The translations under genes were made by a program, and so were the position numbers. This document shows, one piece after another, positions 35,196-45,739 of a DNA stretch of 64,000 bases; within the stretch, counting starts at the first letter, position 1; every line of letters begins with the position of its first letter. Source of the stretch: Diorhabda sublineata. Lineage: Eukaryota > Arthropoda > Insecta > Coleoptera > Chrysomelidae. The stretch covers positions 8,246,001-8,310,000 of the forward strand of contig NC_079486.1 of NCBI RefSeq assembly GCF_026230105.1, written 5' to 3'. The notes beneath the pieces were generated by a model. It made no database searches, was not told where the DNA came from, and worked only from the letters and a program-made list of their open reading frames with translations.

Positions 35196-35399
35196 TACAC
35201 CATCCTCGTACGGAATGTATTAAACTTACGTTTAGAAAACAATTTTCCACTGATATATTTATCAACTTTGAACCATACCTTGCATATTCGTGTAGATATT
35301 TAGTAATTTCGATTATTTTTAATAAGAAAGACTGTAATCTCTGGCGAGTTTTGCAGTTATTATGATAAGAAAATTGCTGAAAAATGTATCTATATACTC

Positions 35400-36910
35400 T
35401 AAATAGCCAAAGTCAATTCAGTCGAAATACCTCTTCATTCTCAAAGTTATCCTCAAATCTACTTGATGAAGGACTGGCTTGTCCACTACATTCACTTCAG
35501 TATTGTGTAAAGAAACTTTCTAATCCAGAAAAATGGCAAGTGACAAAAGCAGTTCTATATGAACCCCATTATACTATTATCGAAAAAATTGGAGAGCATT
35601 CATTTGCTATTTTTCAAAGAGCATAAAAAAAGTCAAATACAACCAAAACTTTTCAGAACATTTCTCCATTACTCGTTTAGTTCGATTTGCACATATATTG
35701 TTTAATTTGTACAAAGTGATTAGATTGGTTAAATGGTAAGTACCTTGAAAGTTCTTATTCTTATTCAAAAACAAGTGTGGAGACAAAAAATTTATTAGTA
35801 ATTTATAATAATAAACATATCAATGCAAAACTTATTTTTATTAGGCTAGAATTTTTAAGAGTCCCTAAGAAGGCAAAACCGAACCGTAAGTACATTGCTG
35901 ATAATTTGAAATATGGTTTTTGTGTTTACTGACTTTTCTGTTTCTTTTTTTTGTTTCCAGCATCATTTTCCTCATCATGGCTTTTCTTCACATTACTTTC
36001 ATCTTGTTATTGACTACTGCTTTCCTCATAATCTTTCAACATCCGAGTAATGATTTTAACTTTATATTATTCACCGTAAAAAAGACTTAACTCTTTGCCA
36101 ATTGGCCATAGCACTATCAAAAATCATTGACAAAACTTTTACCCAATTTTCACGCATAAATTCATGGCACTTTTTTACCAAATCAGCTTTTTCGCTACCA
36201 CAACGTACTTGCAAAAAAAAGTACACAACAGGTCCCTTCCTTCGGGTAATTCGGCAGTATTCACGTTTGTTCCAATGTCCACATATGCTGTAAATTTTTT
36301 TCCTCTTCATTCAATCCGTCTTCTTTTCCTCTTCATTCAATCCGTCTTCTTATTGCAAATTTCATTCCAAATCTAATTACATACAATTTCACTGTCATAA
36401 AATTTTTGCCTTTTGGTTTTTGAGCACATAAAGCTTCTTTGCTCTAGTTTGGTGAACCATCCGCACTTTAATACCATTTTGGAATGGTAACAATGTACTG
36501 TAATGATTTATGGAATGTAGTACTAGTAAAATTATATGTTCTTGGTGAATAGAAACTTAAGGTTACAGCAAACGACCTTAACTCTGAAGAATATTTTCTT
36601 TACTTCTTGCTTTCAGCATTCTTTCCAAAATTTCATTAGTGCTACCTGGAATGGAAGCCTAAAAATAAAAGTTTGGCTGTATAAATTTTAGAAGATTAAC
36701 TTTTATTTGAGACTAGAGGGAAGTTACTTTGCTCTCAATCAAAGTTCGTCAAACACCAAATAAGTGTTTTTTATTTAAATGACACACAATAGTATTTTTC
36801 AGAATACTCATATTTTTCTTGGCCTCCTTCGGTGTATCGAAATTAGAACTGATGAGATTTCCTACAAAGTTTCTTGTTTTATAGGATCTCAATACCAATG
36901 ACATTATAAG
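35400..36910 (-). repeat. Inverted copy of the 5.5-9.15 kb block
   Basis: In order from right to left, this interval matches 5505-6835 (P-like transposase plus the unit at 6.6 kb) at 36910-35640, then 8570-8690 at 35627-35510, then the exon at 9080-9145 at 35475-35420. Segments 6840-8570 and most of 8690-9080 are absent. The copia piece that abuts the block at 5505 is not present here. Confidence 0.75.
36060..36910 (-). pseudogene. P-element/THAP9-like transposase, inverted copy
   Basis: On the minus strand: KTRNFVGNLISSNFDTPKEA, then (after frame changes) LIWNEICNKK-like sequence at the first catalytic site, ICGHWNKREYCRITRRKGPV, VYFFLQVRCGSEKADLVKKC and HEFMRENWVKVLSMIFDSAM (second catalytic Asp, followed by Ser where the 6.3-kb copy has Gly). 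Some stretches here keep a better frame than the other copy and vice versa, so the two decayed independently. Confidence 0.75.
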
Positions 36911-36914
36911 AACA

Positions 36915-37235
36915 TTCTCCTTGTAGGTTACAATAGTTAGTCTTACTGTTAGAAGCACTTAAAGTTTCAGATGAGTAAAATAATTCAATTTTTTAAAATT
37001 TGGAAGAAGCGGATCTTTCAGACTGATGTAAACTACAAAATATGCATTAACAACATTTTTCCAACAGACAATAAATACCTTTCAGATGTTGAGTCTAAAC
37101 ACTGCTACACGGTTTAATAGCTCCAAATTTAACATAACTATTTGTCTGAAAACAATATTCTCTGTAAATAAGCTAATTCTCTTATCAATTACACATTCTT
37201 TTTCAAAAAAATTTTGTCAGTATTTCCTTTCCATT
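36915..37235. other. No gene recognised
   Basis: AT-rich DNA between the inverted P-like copy and a copia fragment. The end (about 37215-37260) may already be degraded copia sequence. Confidence 0.45.
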
Positions 37236-37236
37236 G

Positions 37237-37440
37237 AAAATCGTCTGCTTTGATATCAGAGCAACAAATTGAACCTTGTATTTACATAAAAAGGGAAAAT
37301 AATGTAATCATATTAATTGCTATGTATGTGGACGATTTTTTTATTTTCTCTAACAACGAAATAGAAGCAAATAATTTAAAAATTGAGTTAAGTTCCAAAT
37401 TTAAAATTTTTAAGTTGTACATATGTGAGTTGGCGGTTGG
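37237..37440 (+). pseudogene. Ty1/copia reverse transcriptase fragment 1
   Basis: QIEPCIYIKRENNVIILIAM, then YVDDFFIFSNNEIEANNLKI. YVDD is the catalytic box of copia reverse transcriptase. The fragment ends after SSKFKIF, where the conserved continuation (DLG) is lost. It is nearly the same as the fragment at 38520-38670. Confidence 0.85.
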
Positions 37441-37444
37441 TGAC

Positions 37445-38080
37445 AGCACATATCCCTCACTTCATTTTCCATTCTGATTTGCTGGAATGTTGTACTGCAA
37501 GCTGGAATTTACCTATGCTATTGTTATAAAAATATATATTCTGGTGTACTTATCTAATACTCCATACACTTTTAGAATTCTTCACTTTGCTTCTATTTAT
37601 CGAATAAAATGTTCTTTCGCAAAATTAACCAGATAACTTCATTTTGTGCCAGTATTATTTTCCCATAATATGGTCAGTGCAAGAGTTTTTGAATACAACT
37701 TGATTATTGGGCAGTTTGTCATTTAGTTATTATCCAGAATAATTCTAACTATGAGCTTAGTCCGAATGCCAGTTTTTACAAATATTTGTTGATTGTTTGA
37801 TAATTATTCTAGTCTTTTGGAATACTCTCATCATTCTAGATTTTTTCAGGAGTGAGTGGAATATTGCTGTTGAAAGAAATGTATGTGACTGTATTGGCTC
37901 TGCTAGAATACCGCTATTGGTATCTTCTAATTACTTCTTCCGTGATATATAGTGATACTTATTTTATACTTTTCCTAATTAAAGTTAAATCATTATTATA
38001 TGCTATCATTTGTTTCCCCTATAATTTAGAATAGTCATTTTCATCAATGGTATCAACTTTTGGGGTACTGAGAGTCTCAG
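37445..38080. other. No gene recognised
   Basis: No motif, repeat or credible frame seen. Confidence 0.45.
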
Positions 38081-38081
38081 A

Positions 38082-38083
<2 letters not shown>

Positions 38084-38123
<40 letters not shown>

Positions 38124-38330
38124 GAGACTAAACAGGGTCGTCTTTGGACCATTTCAACGAAATTATAAGTTACATGTTTTGCGAAATTTATCAATGCAAT
38201 GGTGATAACAATGTAACGGCTTTTTTATGATGGTTACTGAGCAGTTATATTTTTTTTTCATTCTCGCTCCACCATAATAGCTATGAAAATTAAATTGCCA
38301 ACCCAAAATTTAAGTAAAATTACAACAGAT
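38084..38330 (+). repeat. (TA)n array plus shared ~200-bp repeat, second copy
   Basis: TA repeats at 38084-38121 run directly into CGAGACTAAACAGGGTCGTC and the same roughly 200 bp as at 16487-16690, ending in ACAACAG. The copia fragment starts immediately after, where the other copy is followed by piggyBac. Confidence 0.75.
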
Positions 38331-38693
38331 ATCCTTCTTTACTTATCGAGAACAGATATTTCTTAACGGTTTCCTGAAAGAAAGTGTTTATATGCAAATG
38401 CCTGAAGGGCTTGTTTGTTAGGATAATGATAAATGCTTGAAACTAGAAAAGGGCAATATATGGGCTAAAACAGTCATCTAAGGCTTGGAATGATCGTGTG
38501 AATGATGTTTTAATTGAATTAAATTATGAAAGATTAAAAATTGAACCTTGTATTTACATAAGAAGGGAAAATAATTCAATCACAATAATTGCTCTGTATG
38601 TGGACGATTTTTTTATTTTCTCTAACAATGAAATAGAAGCAAATAATTTAAAAATTGAGTTATTATTAGATATAATGTTAATAAAAAGTAAAT
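38331..38693 (+). pseudogene. Ty1/copia reverse transcriptase fragment 2
   Basis: Pieces in order: FLKESVYMQMPEGLVC (conserved copia palm), CLKLEKGNIWA, SSKAWNDRVNDVLIELNYE, and IIALYVDDFFIFSNNEIEAN with the catalytic YVDD box. Stops near 38436 and 38489 and frame changes break it. Together with the integrase at 4.7-5.5 kb and the fragment at 37.2 kb it documents one copia family, represented here only by pieces. Confidence 0.85.
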
Positions 38694-38999
38694 AATTAGT
38701 CGTGTCAGGATTTTACTGATTACCTAAAAGGAAACCACGTCGCGTTTTATTCCACTATAATATTAAATTATTTTAATTAAATATGAGTAAACGAATAAAA
38801 GAATATATGAAAAAATGAGGTACTATTATTGATCATACTCCAGTAAACTTTCCATAACTTAATGGAAAAGTGAATTGAGGGTAAACCACCGAAACTAAGT
38901 AATCTAAGTGTATTTGGCTCATATGCTTATGTCAAAAATTAAAAAAAAAAACCTCAGAATTTGGCTGAAACAAAAGAGAAATAAAAAACTTCAGGTGAT

Positions 39000-39310
39000 A
39001 GGATACTCGAATGGATATCGGCTCTGGAATAAAGTTGAAATACATAATATAAAAATAATAACTCGGATATTAGAAGATAATGAAGAAAACAGAAGTCAAA
39101 AACAAGATGAAAGTAATGTGAAGAAGAACCACGATGAGGAAAATGATGTTGAAAACAAATAACAAGAAACAATAAAGTGAGAAGTGTAAAATAATATTGA
39201 GGACAACAAGGAATAGGAAATAAGGAAATCAAAAAGAAAAAATTCCGACCTATTGTGATATTCCAACAAAAACAATCTTAATTCATGAAGAAGCTTAAGC
39301 AATCTTGACA
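39000..39310 (+). repeat. Third copy of the QDES repeat
   Basis: NRSQKQDESNVKKNHDEEND at 39090-39155 matches the acidic frame at 6420-6490 in direct orientation, and its upstream bases (ATAACTCGGATATTAGAAGA) match those at 6390. No P-like transposase precedes it. Confidence 0.55.
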
Positions 39311-39375
39311 GCACTTTACCTCTTGAGAGTCACCGTACTTCACAACGAATCTTTGTGCTCACTTCACATTTGTAG

Positions 39376-40089
39376 CTATAAAATTGCATCTGAATCAAAA
39401 TCTTTAAAATGTTGTATAGCTGAAATTATAACCCGCTCGTACCGTGGATTTTCATCAGAACCACCATCGCATGTGAAAATAAATACAGGTTTTACAAAAC
39501 CTTCTCTAGTTCTCAATAAGATTTCGAGAGTCGGTACTTCAGAAAGCTTATGAATGTCAATAGCATGAGTCTCTGCATTGGAAGTTGAATGTTTTCCACT
39601 ACGAATTGCTAGGAATGCAGGAACAGAGTACGTCATAGATTCAGATCCTTCACCATCTTTTTTGATTAGAATGCCCGCATAACCAATTGGAATAAGTTTA
39701 TGTATCTCAGCGACTACAAAATCATGATCTGGCAATTGGACACGGTAATCAAGATGCATTAATATTGGTGCAATGCCTAAAGGTACACGTGCTTTATCAT
39801 CTATCATCGAAAAAAAAACTTGGTCCGGACCCAAAATTGAAGCTACAGATTCAAGATTTCGTATAGTAGTGGTACAAAATTTGCCATCTTTATGCTTTGA
39901 ATGTAACGTAGAGTCTGGTTTACAAAGCTTGACAGGAACGGTTACGACATGTTTTTTACCTTCCTCTGTATTTACTCGCTTGGGAAGACGTCTCAAATAC
40001 AATTCTGACCGACTGAGAGTATAGCCTTGCTTAAATAGTTCAGCTTGCAAGTCGTCTAATGTCTGACAACATCTTATAACTTCAACCAA
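39376..40089 (-). pseudogene. DDE-type transposase-like protein, family unassigned
   Basis: A 237-codon frame on the minus strand with no internal stop. It reads FFSMIDDKARVPLGIAPILM, RVQLPDHDFVVAEIHKLIPI, YAGILIKKDGEGSESMTYSV and PVFIFTCDGGSDENPRYERV. The two Asp-bearing beta-strand contexts (SMIDDKARVP and CDGGSDEN) look like the first and second DDE catalytic sites of an RNase-H-fold transposase. The upstream part (LFKQGYTLSRSELYLRRLPK) could be DNA-binding. The third residue would lie beyond the end at 39376, where sequence is lost, so the protein is probably truncated. I have seen similar predicted proteins repeated in invertebrate genomes but cannot assign a superfamily. Confidence 0.55.
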
Positions 40090-40606
40090 TCTTTTTGTTC
40101 ATTTTAAAATAATTTAATAAATTAAAAATGTTAAAACAATTAAACTGAGAAGACTATAACTGTCATTCGGCAAAAGTCAATCGTGAAGTCACTGCGCCGG
40201 CGCCTAAGGTAGCACTTGCCGAATGTCTCGCAAACAACCGACTGCGGAACGATAGAAAAGCGAGCGAGCACTCGCCGACGACTTAAACCTAGTTAAATCC
40301 TTAATACCATTCAAAATTCTCGTGAATTTGAGTGTCTCACTTGCATTACAACGCCGCTCTAGAAGTTAAATGACGTTGCATGAGAGATTATCTCATAGCG
40401 AGAATGCTAAAGTATTGATTAATATAGATAAAGTTCGTAAATTTTTTAAATTTTCAGTTCGCATCCAAACTTGGCGTTTAGTATTTTAAATTTTAACATG
40501 TGACGTCACAAAACTATTGACCCCTTCATGCCCCTTGTCAAACGATGTCACACTTCGGTGATACTCTTCCTCCCCGTTAAGGTGTGACGTACTTTATGGA
40601 TGGCCC
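40090..40606. mobile_element. Right end of the DDE element with palindromic sub-terminal motifs
   Basis: Upstream of the transposase start lies a CpG-richer leader. It holds a perfect inverted repeat CATTCGGCAA (40164-40173) / TTGCCGAATG (40216-40225) and a perfect palindrome TGTGACGTCACA (40499-40510). TGTGACGT recurs at about 40582 just before TTTATGGATGGCCCC, which ends at 40606. From 40607 on the sequence matches 8210-7980 inverted, so 40606 is the true end of the insertion. The opposite end was not found. Confidence 0.6.
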
Positions 40607-40799
40607 CGTAGTAAATGCAGCACACAAATTGTCCTCACGTATTTTATGAAATAATCATTACTTTTCCCCTTTTGTTTTCTTTCATCATCTTCATTAGCCA
40701 TTCGAAGTCAGTCTTCAATCCATTCAAACGTTTATTCCATAATTCTATCCATTCAGATTTGAGATGATTATTGGATGTAACTTATAATTTCGTCGAAAT

Positions 40800-40801
<2 letters not shown>

Positions 40802-40880
<79 letters not shown>
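40802..40880. repeat. (TA)n microsatellite
   Basis: About 39 TA units, following an inverted 27-bp fragment of the CCATTTCGACGAAATTATAA repeat. Confidence 0.95.
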
Positions 40881-40885
<5 letters not shown>

Positions 40886-41443
40886 ATGGTATTATTAGTG
40901 TGTAATGTTTATTTTTATAAATTTTATTTTAAATAAAATCAGATTTTAATTTGGGCGCCATTAATAATTATTTGAATTTCTTCATTTTATTATGTTATTA
41001 TTATTTTTTTTATTCTCAGGGTATTATATTGTGAGGTCAAATTAAAAAATTTTATTGCGATAAATTGTTATGGTTATAAGGTCAGATTATAATAGTTTTA
41101 AGACCGGGTCTGTTCTTTATAATGAATAAAATAATCAAAATATACAATTTTTTAACTAGCTATTACAATTATTTTATTTTACAAACATTCATTCATTCAT
41201 TCATATTCATAATTACACTCATAAAACTAAATTATATGGAAATGTGAACTCAAATATTATATACTAAAGGAAATACTTAAACTTAATAGAACAGTACCTT
41301 AAGTGGCCAAAACTTAATATAAAGAATGTTATTTATTTTATTGTGATAAACTGCTCTAAATAACCGAATAACAGAACTGAACTTATTGCTTTATTTATAT
41401 CTTATTATTATTTAATAATTTATTTTGAATATATTCATACCAT

Positions 41444-41448
<5 letters not shown>
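40881..41448. mobile_element. 568-bp element with TTGTTATGGTAT / ATACCATAACAA ends between two (TA)n arrays
   Basis: The first 12 bases and last 12 bases are perfect inverse complements, and (TA)n arrays flank it on both sides (40802-40880; 41449-41502). TGTTATGG...CCATAACA could be a solo LTR (TG...CA ends), and TTTGGGCGCCATT near 40950 resembles a primer-binding site. Or it could be a miniature DNA element inserted into TA. No coding capacity. Confidence 0.6.
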
Positions 41449-41509
<61 letters not shown>

Positions 41510-41910
41510 AATCAAAATAAAAATAATGAGCTTTGGAAAGCAATATCAAGGGAAAAGGTGAAAGTTAGCGTTAAGAAAGATAATAAGAACAAAATGGGAT
41601 CAAGAAAAGTTAGGTATCAAATAACAACTAACCAAAAAATAACAGACGAAATCAACGGCGAAGATAATGCAGAAAAAATCAAAACTCAGTGAGTTGAGTA
41701 GTTGGGGCGTGTATTGAAAAAAGGAACAAAATCTATAGCATTCAATATGATGCAATGGGATCCGAGTGGTAGAAAAATACAGGCTTAGGACAGAAAGGTT
41801 AAAAGAAGTGGAAGGTAACCTAAGCAAAGAAGTTATAAACTGGCAGGAAAAGACAGGAAATAAGAAGTTGTGTCGGAGAATAAGCGAATACGGTGTAGAT
41901 ATGAACTAAC
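41510..41910 (+). pseudogene. RTE-type LINE C-terminal fragment
   Basis: In broken frames, QITTNQKITDEINGEDNAEK, LGRVLKKGTKSIAFNMMQWD and PSGRKIQA followed by a Trp-less linker show the C-terminal pattern of RTE/BovB-like proteins (GH/GRV, then W-x-P-x-GRRKRGRP in canonical form). It ends where the piggyBac sequence starts. Confidence 0.5.
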
Positions 41911-41945
41911 GGGATTGATCCTCCCCAACAAGAGGATCTGGAGAG

Positions 41946-43110
41946 AATGTTTGTGGCGCAGCACCATCCTGAAAAAAACGAGAACGCGACTAAACTGTAC
42001 TACAGTGAACCATTTGTTGATTGTTTGAAAGAAAGATTCCAAAAAGTAAGGAGTGAGAGCACTTTCCAAAGTATTGATGAAGCCATGGCTAAGTTCAAGG
42101 ACAGGAGTTCTCTGAAACAGTACCTCCCTTTGACACCTAGAAAGTGAGGAATAAAAATATGGGAGCGCTGTGGTCCCCACTATGATTTCAAAATTTATTG
42201 TGGAAAGGATGCCAACAGAGATACCGAATCCACTCTTGGAGAATCAGTCGTCTCTAAGCTTTCGTCTTCAATAAAAGATCCAAAGGTTAGTTTATGTTTT
42301 GATCGTTTTTTTACGTCGACGAAATTAATAAACAACTTTCCATTTGCTTGTGTTGGCACAGTGATTGGCAATCGCAGAAACATACCTATAAAAGAAACAG
42401 GGGTGAAGCTGACTTTGTCCATAATCAATTTGGTACTACGGCGGTTTTGTGGAAAGATACAAAAGAAGGAACGCTGCTTTCAAAGTGTCATGGAAATGAT
42501 ATGACCTTTGTGAACAGAAAAGAAAAAGATGGGATTAAAAAGGAAATTCCTTGTCCTGCAATTGTGGCCAATAACAATAAGTTCATGGGGGGTGTTGATC
42601 TTTTTGACCAATTAATTGGTATTTATAACATGGATCGTAAGTCTTTGAAGTGGTAGAAAAAAATTTTTCACCGTTTGCTTATGCTCAGTGCGGTAAATGC
42701 ATGGATTATTTGGAGAGAAAGAGATCATAAGAAAATTTCATTCCTGGATTTTTGGCTCCACTTGCGGAGGCAATGATTTCTGAAGCTCAAAAAATTGACA
42801 AGGTTGTTAGAAAACGCCAATAAGGCAGACCAACAAAATCACCCAAAGGGTGATGAATGTTGGGGATCATGGAAGACCAACTCGTAGAAGATGTCACAGT
42901 TGTGGAAAAAAATGAGAGAGAAAAACGCACAATAACCTTCTGCTCAGCTTGCAATGTTCCTCTATGTAAAAATTGTTTTTCTAGTTTTCATACATATAAA
43001 TTTGTTGTAAAGAAAATTATAATGAATACCATTGGTTTAAATATATTCCGCAAAAAGTTTCCACTGGGATCTATGTGTCCCACTACCCCCCAGCTATCCC
43101 CTTGAAATAA
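41946..43110 (+). pseudogene. piggyBac-like transposase remnant 2
   Basis: KLYYSEPFVDCLKERFQKVR, then QSIDEAMAKFKDRSSLKQYL (first catalytic Asp retained), CFDRFFTSTKLINNFPFACV (second Asp) and FMGGVDLFDQLIGIYNMDRK (third Asp retained). The C-terminal Cys-rich finger (CSACNVPLCKNCF) is followed by the end near 43110. Breaks: a stop after LTPRK at 42145, a frame change near 42395, a stop in place of the second W after SLKW (42654) and another near 42820. It is better preserved than the copy at 16.7 kb. Its right end coincides with the left end of segmental duplication B. Confidence 0.88.
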
Positions 43111-43380
43111 AATATTTAGAGTTGTAGGGTTTCTTAGTAGTGAAAGGATCTTTTAAATATGATCGCCTATAATCAATATATTCAAAACCGTTAAGCGCGC
43201 AATACTGACTCATTACTGCCATAGAGTTGAACACTATATCAGGAAAACAGGTATCATATTCTAAAAAGTATTGGTCAACAAAAACTTTATTAAAGTATTG
43301 AACTGCCTCATCTTCATCTTCTATAAGAGTGTTCATCCTCTTGATCCAACGTCTGAATTTGAGTTTTCATATTTAACAAA
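43110..43380 (-). pseudogene. Helical-domain fragment of the pore-former-like gene, copy B
   Basis: MNTLIEDEDEAVQYFNKVF, then FNSMAVMSQYCALNGFEYID and YLKDPFTTKKPYN match copy A at 30500-30280. A deletion of about 215 bp relative to A joins GTTCATCC to TCTTGATCC near 43335. Where A shifts frame after LLTNTI, copy B stays in frame, which shows A is the broken one at that point. The left end is cut at the piggyBac element. Confidence 0.5.
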
Positions 43381-43955
43381 TCGAAATTATTGTCAATTCT
43401 TTAGGAATAATCGTTACGACTGATATTTTAAAGGTGCGCCTTTTACGAATTGAAAATTAAAAACAAATTTATTTTTATCAATTGTTTGTATTTTATGTAT
43501 GATATCCGAGCGCTTTTAAATAAAACTAAATTGATCTTATTACACCACGAGTATTTATTCAACATGTTCACAAAACTGGAGTAACACTTTATTATTAATT
43601 TTTTTAAATCTATCTAAAGTGAAGAGTGCAACATACACTTCCCAACAAGTTGTATACACTATTTTTCCTACGACCACGTAAAAAATTCTTCAAAGAACCG
43701 TATTTTTAAAATAAGAAAATTAAACAATATCACATATATGTTGAAAAGTATATACATACGTGTGCTGAAAAGTTAAAAAATTCTACAAAATATTTTTCAT
43801 TTTGTGATAGTAGAGATTACTATTTGATGAATATTTTATAACTAAAGAACAGAAAAAGAACCAATAGAACAATGAATTTTTTGTAACTATATTAGATACC
43901 TGACAAGAACTAAATATAAATAAAAGTTAAATGTACAGTTGTTATTATAACAATT
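43381..43955. repeat. Non-coding part of segmental duplication B
   Basis: Direct-orientation match to 30800-31395 with small indels. No coding content. Confidence 0.65.
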
Positions 43956-44123
43956 ACTAAATTGCAGTGGATTTTGTAACGTTGCACTATTGCTGGTATC
44001 CCTAAGATATGTGTTCATTGCCTCTTGTTGCTGTAAACAAACTTACATTGTTTTTGGGTTGTGCAGTGTCAGTATGTTGTTCAGCATTTTGTTAAACACT
44101 ATGTTCAATATTTATATTTGCAG

Positions 44124-44208
44124 CTTCTTTGTATAATGTGCTACTGTTACTAATAGCATTCATTATTTTATTAGCAGTCATCAATCTATTAATTGCAAAG
44201 TTATCTAT
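44124..44208 (+). other. Exon candidate encoding a membrane segment
   Basis: An 85-bp open segment between TATATTTGCAG and GTATGT. In phase it reads SLYNVLLLLIAFIILLAV then INLLIAKLS, a single strongly hydrophobic helix ending in an NLLIA-type motif such as follows the pore helix S6 of TRP-type channels. No connecting exon recognised; the family suggestion rests on one short motif. Confidence 0.25.
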
Positions 44209-44349
44209 GTATGTATATAATTTTTATACTCTTAACTTACTTGTTATTAAAATCAAAAAATGTTTTCCATCATTATGGAGAATATATATTCATTCAACTA
44301 CTTCATACATTACCCGGTAATAGTAATAACACTAATTTTAATGCTTAAT

Positions 44350-45320
44350 TATCTTGCAGAGACTAGTGTGTATTTGAACACAAATTGCAACAAACTTTCC
44401 ATTATGGAGTGTAGAGAAGGAGTAACATCTCTTATGGACGGTACGTTTAAAATATGGTCTGAATTCTGTAAGGATAATACGTGGCGCTGATTGTACTATG
44501 GGATTGAGATCTGAAGTTAAACACTTACTGTATAAGAAATTATCAAAGTTGTGACTGACGTTTGATTATATTCATGTGAAAAGCTGTGCAATCCTTAATA
44601 TCTTATTAGATTTTTATTTTTTATTAAGAACTTGATATATTTCTGTACCTGCTTGCATAAGCTAATTACCAATGATATTTTAACAAAACTATAATTATTA
44701 TATTGGTTGCGGATAGAGTTCAATATTTTATTTCTATGTACCAAAATGTTTTATTTTCAATTATTTTATTATTCTTATTGATATTTTTATATGACTATAA
44801 CTATTATATTAGTTGCTAATGAAGTTCAATATTTTATTTTTATGAACCGAAATATTTTTTTTATTATTCTATTATTTTTATTGATCTAATTATATCGCTA
44901 TAATTATTATATTAGTTACGGATAAAATTCAATATTTTATTTTAATCAACCAAAATGTTTTTTATTATACTATTTCATTATTGTTACATGATTCTACTTT
45001 TTTTTCATATTAGAATATATGTATTATCTAAACCAAATAAATAGCTAAATAATAAAGTTAATTTAACGAGATTTTGTTTTGTTAATCTTTTCATTATTTT
45101 AATACTACTAATTTCATTATCACGGTGCATTTTTCAAAACATTTCTATACAGTTATTTTCAAATCAGCGAGTAAAATTCAAGCGAATACCCTCTATAATC
45201 AGCGCCACCTATTTACCCATCAAAAATCAGCTCACATTTTTTAACCCAGAGACGTTCCTCCTTCTCTACACTCCGTACTTTCCACTTTTATTGTAAACAC
45301 TAGTATAACCTCAAAAAATC
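44350..45320. mobile_element. Foldback/MITE-like element with ~130-bp inverted ends
   Basis: The left end holds TGGAGTGTAGAGAAGGAG (about 44405) and GTGGCGCTGATT (about 44482). The right end holds their inverse complements, CTTCTCTACACTCCG (about 45264) and AATCAGCGCCAC (about 45200), in mirrored order and spacing. No transposase frame inside. The centre carries a three-copy tandem repeat. The precise termini are not defined. Confidence 0.6.
44685..45010. repeat. Three ~112-bp tandem repeats
   Basis: Each unit contains TTATATTAGTTGC/ACGGAT then TTCAATATTTTATTT then ACCAAAATGTTTTTTATTAT. The three copies are diverged at about 10-20% and very AT-rich. They form the core of the foldback element. 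Confidence 0.65.
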
Positions 45321-45739
45321 ATATTGTCTACTTCTTCAGTCTACTTAAATTTTGCCTTTTGCTTTTCGGCATCCAGCCAGGTTCATATTGTATCGCGTAT
45401 TTCCTCTACCATTCGAGACTACATATAACATAAGAAAAAGGGGCATTGGAATACATGTATGTTTTATTTTTTAGTACATATGTGAAATAAGCTACTTTCT
45501 TAGGTAAAAATTAGTATGCAATATATCATTTTCATAAGTTGACGTAGGAAAATATATTTTACTATATTGTAAATACACTATCACCTTCTTTTCTATAATT
45601 TCGGAGAAAGCATGCTCTTTGACTAGAAACATTTGTTAGTACTATTATTTAAGTATTATTACTCCATGAAATTAAAATTAAAAAAAAAAGACAAGACACA
45701 AAACTGAATTTGAATGAATATACAATTAATTAATCGTTG

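Noticed and set aside
35384..35626. 80-codon plus frame (LLDEGLACPLHSLQYCVKKL)
   Set aside because: It is antisense of the 9.08-kb exon copy and of the 8.57-kb repeat, so it is not a gene.
41161..41210. CATTCATTCATTCAT stretch as regulatory repeat
   Set aside because: Short tetranucleotide microsatellite inside the 568-bp element, without other context.
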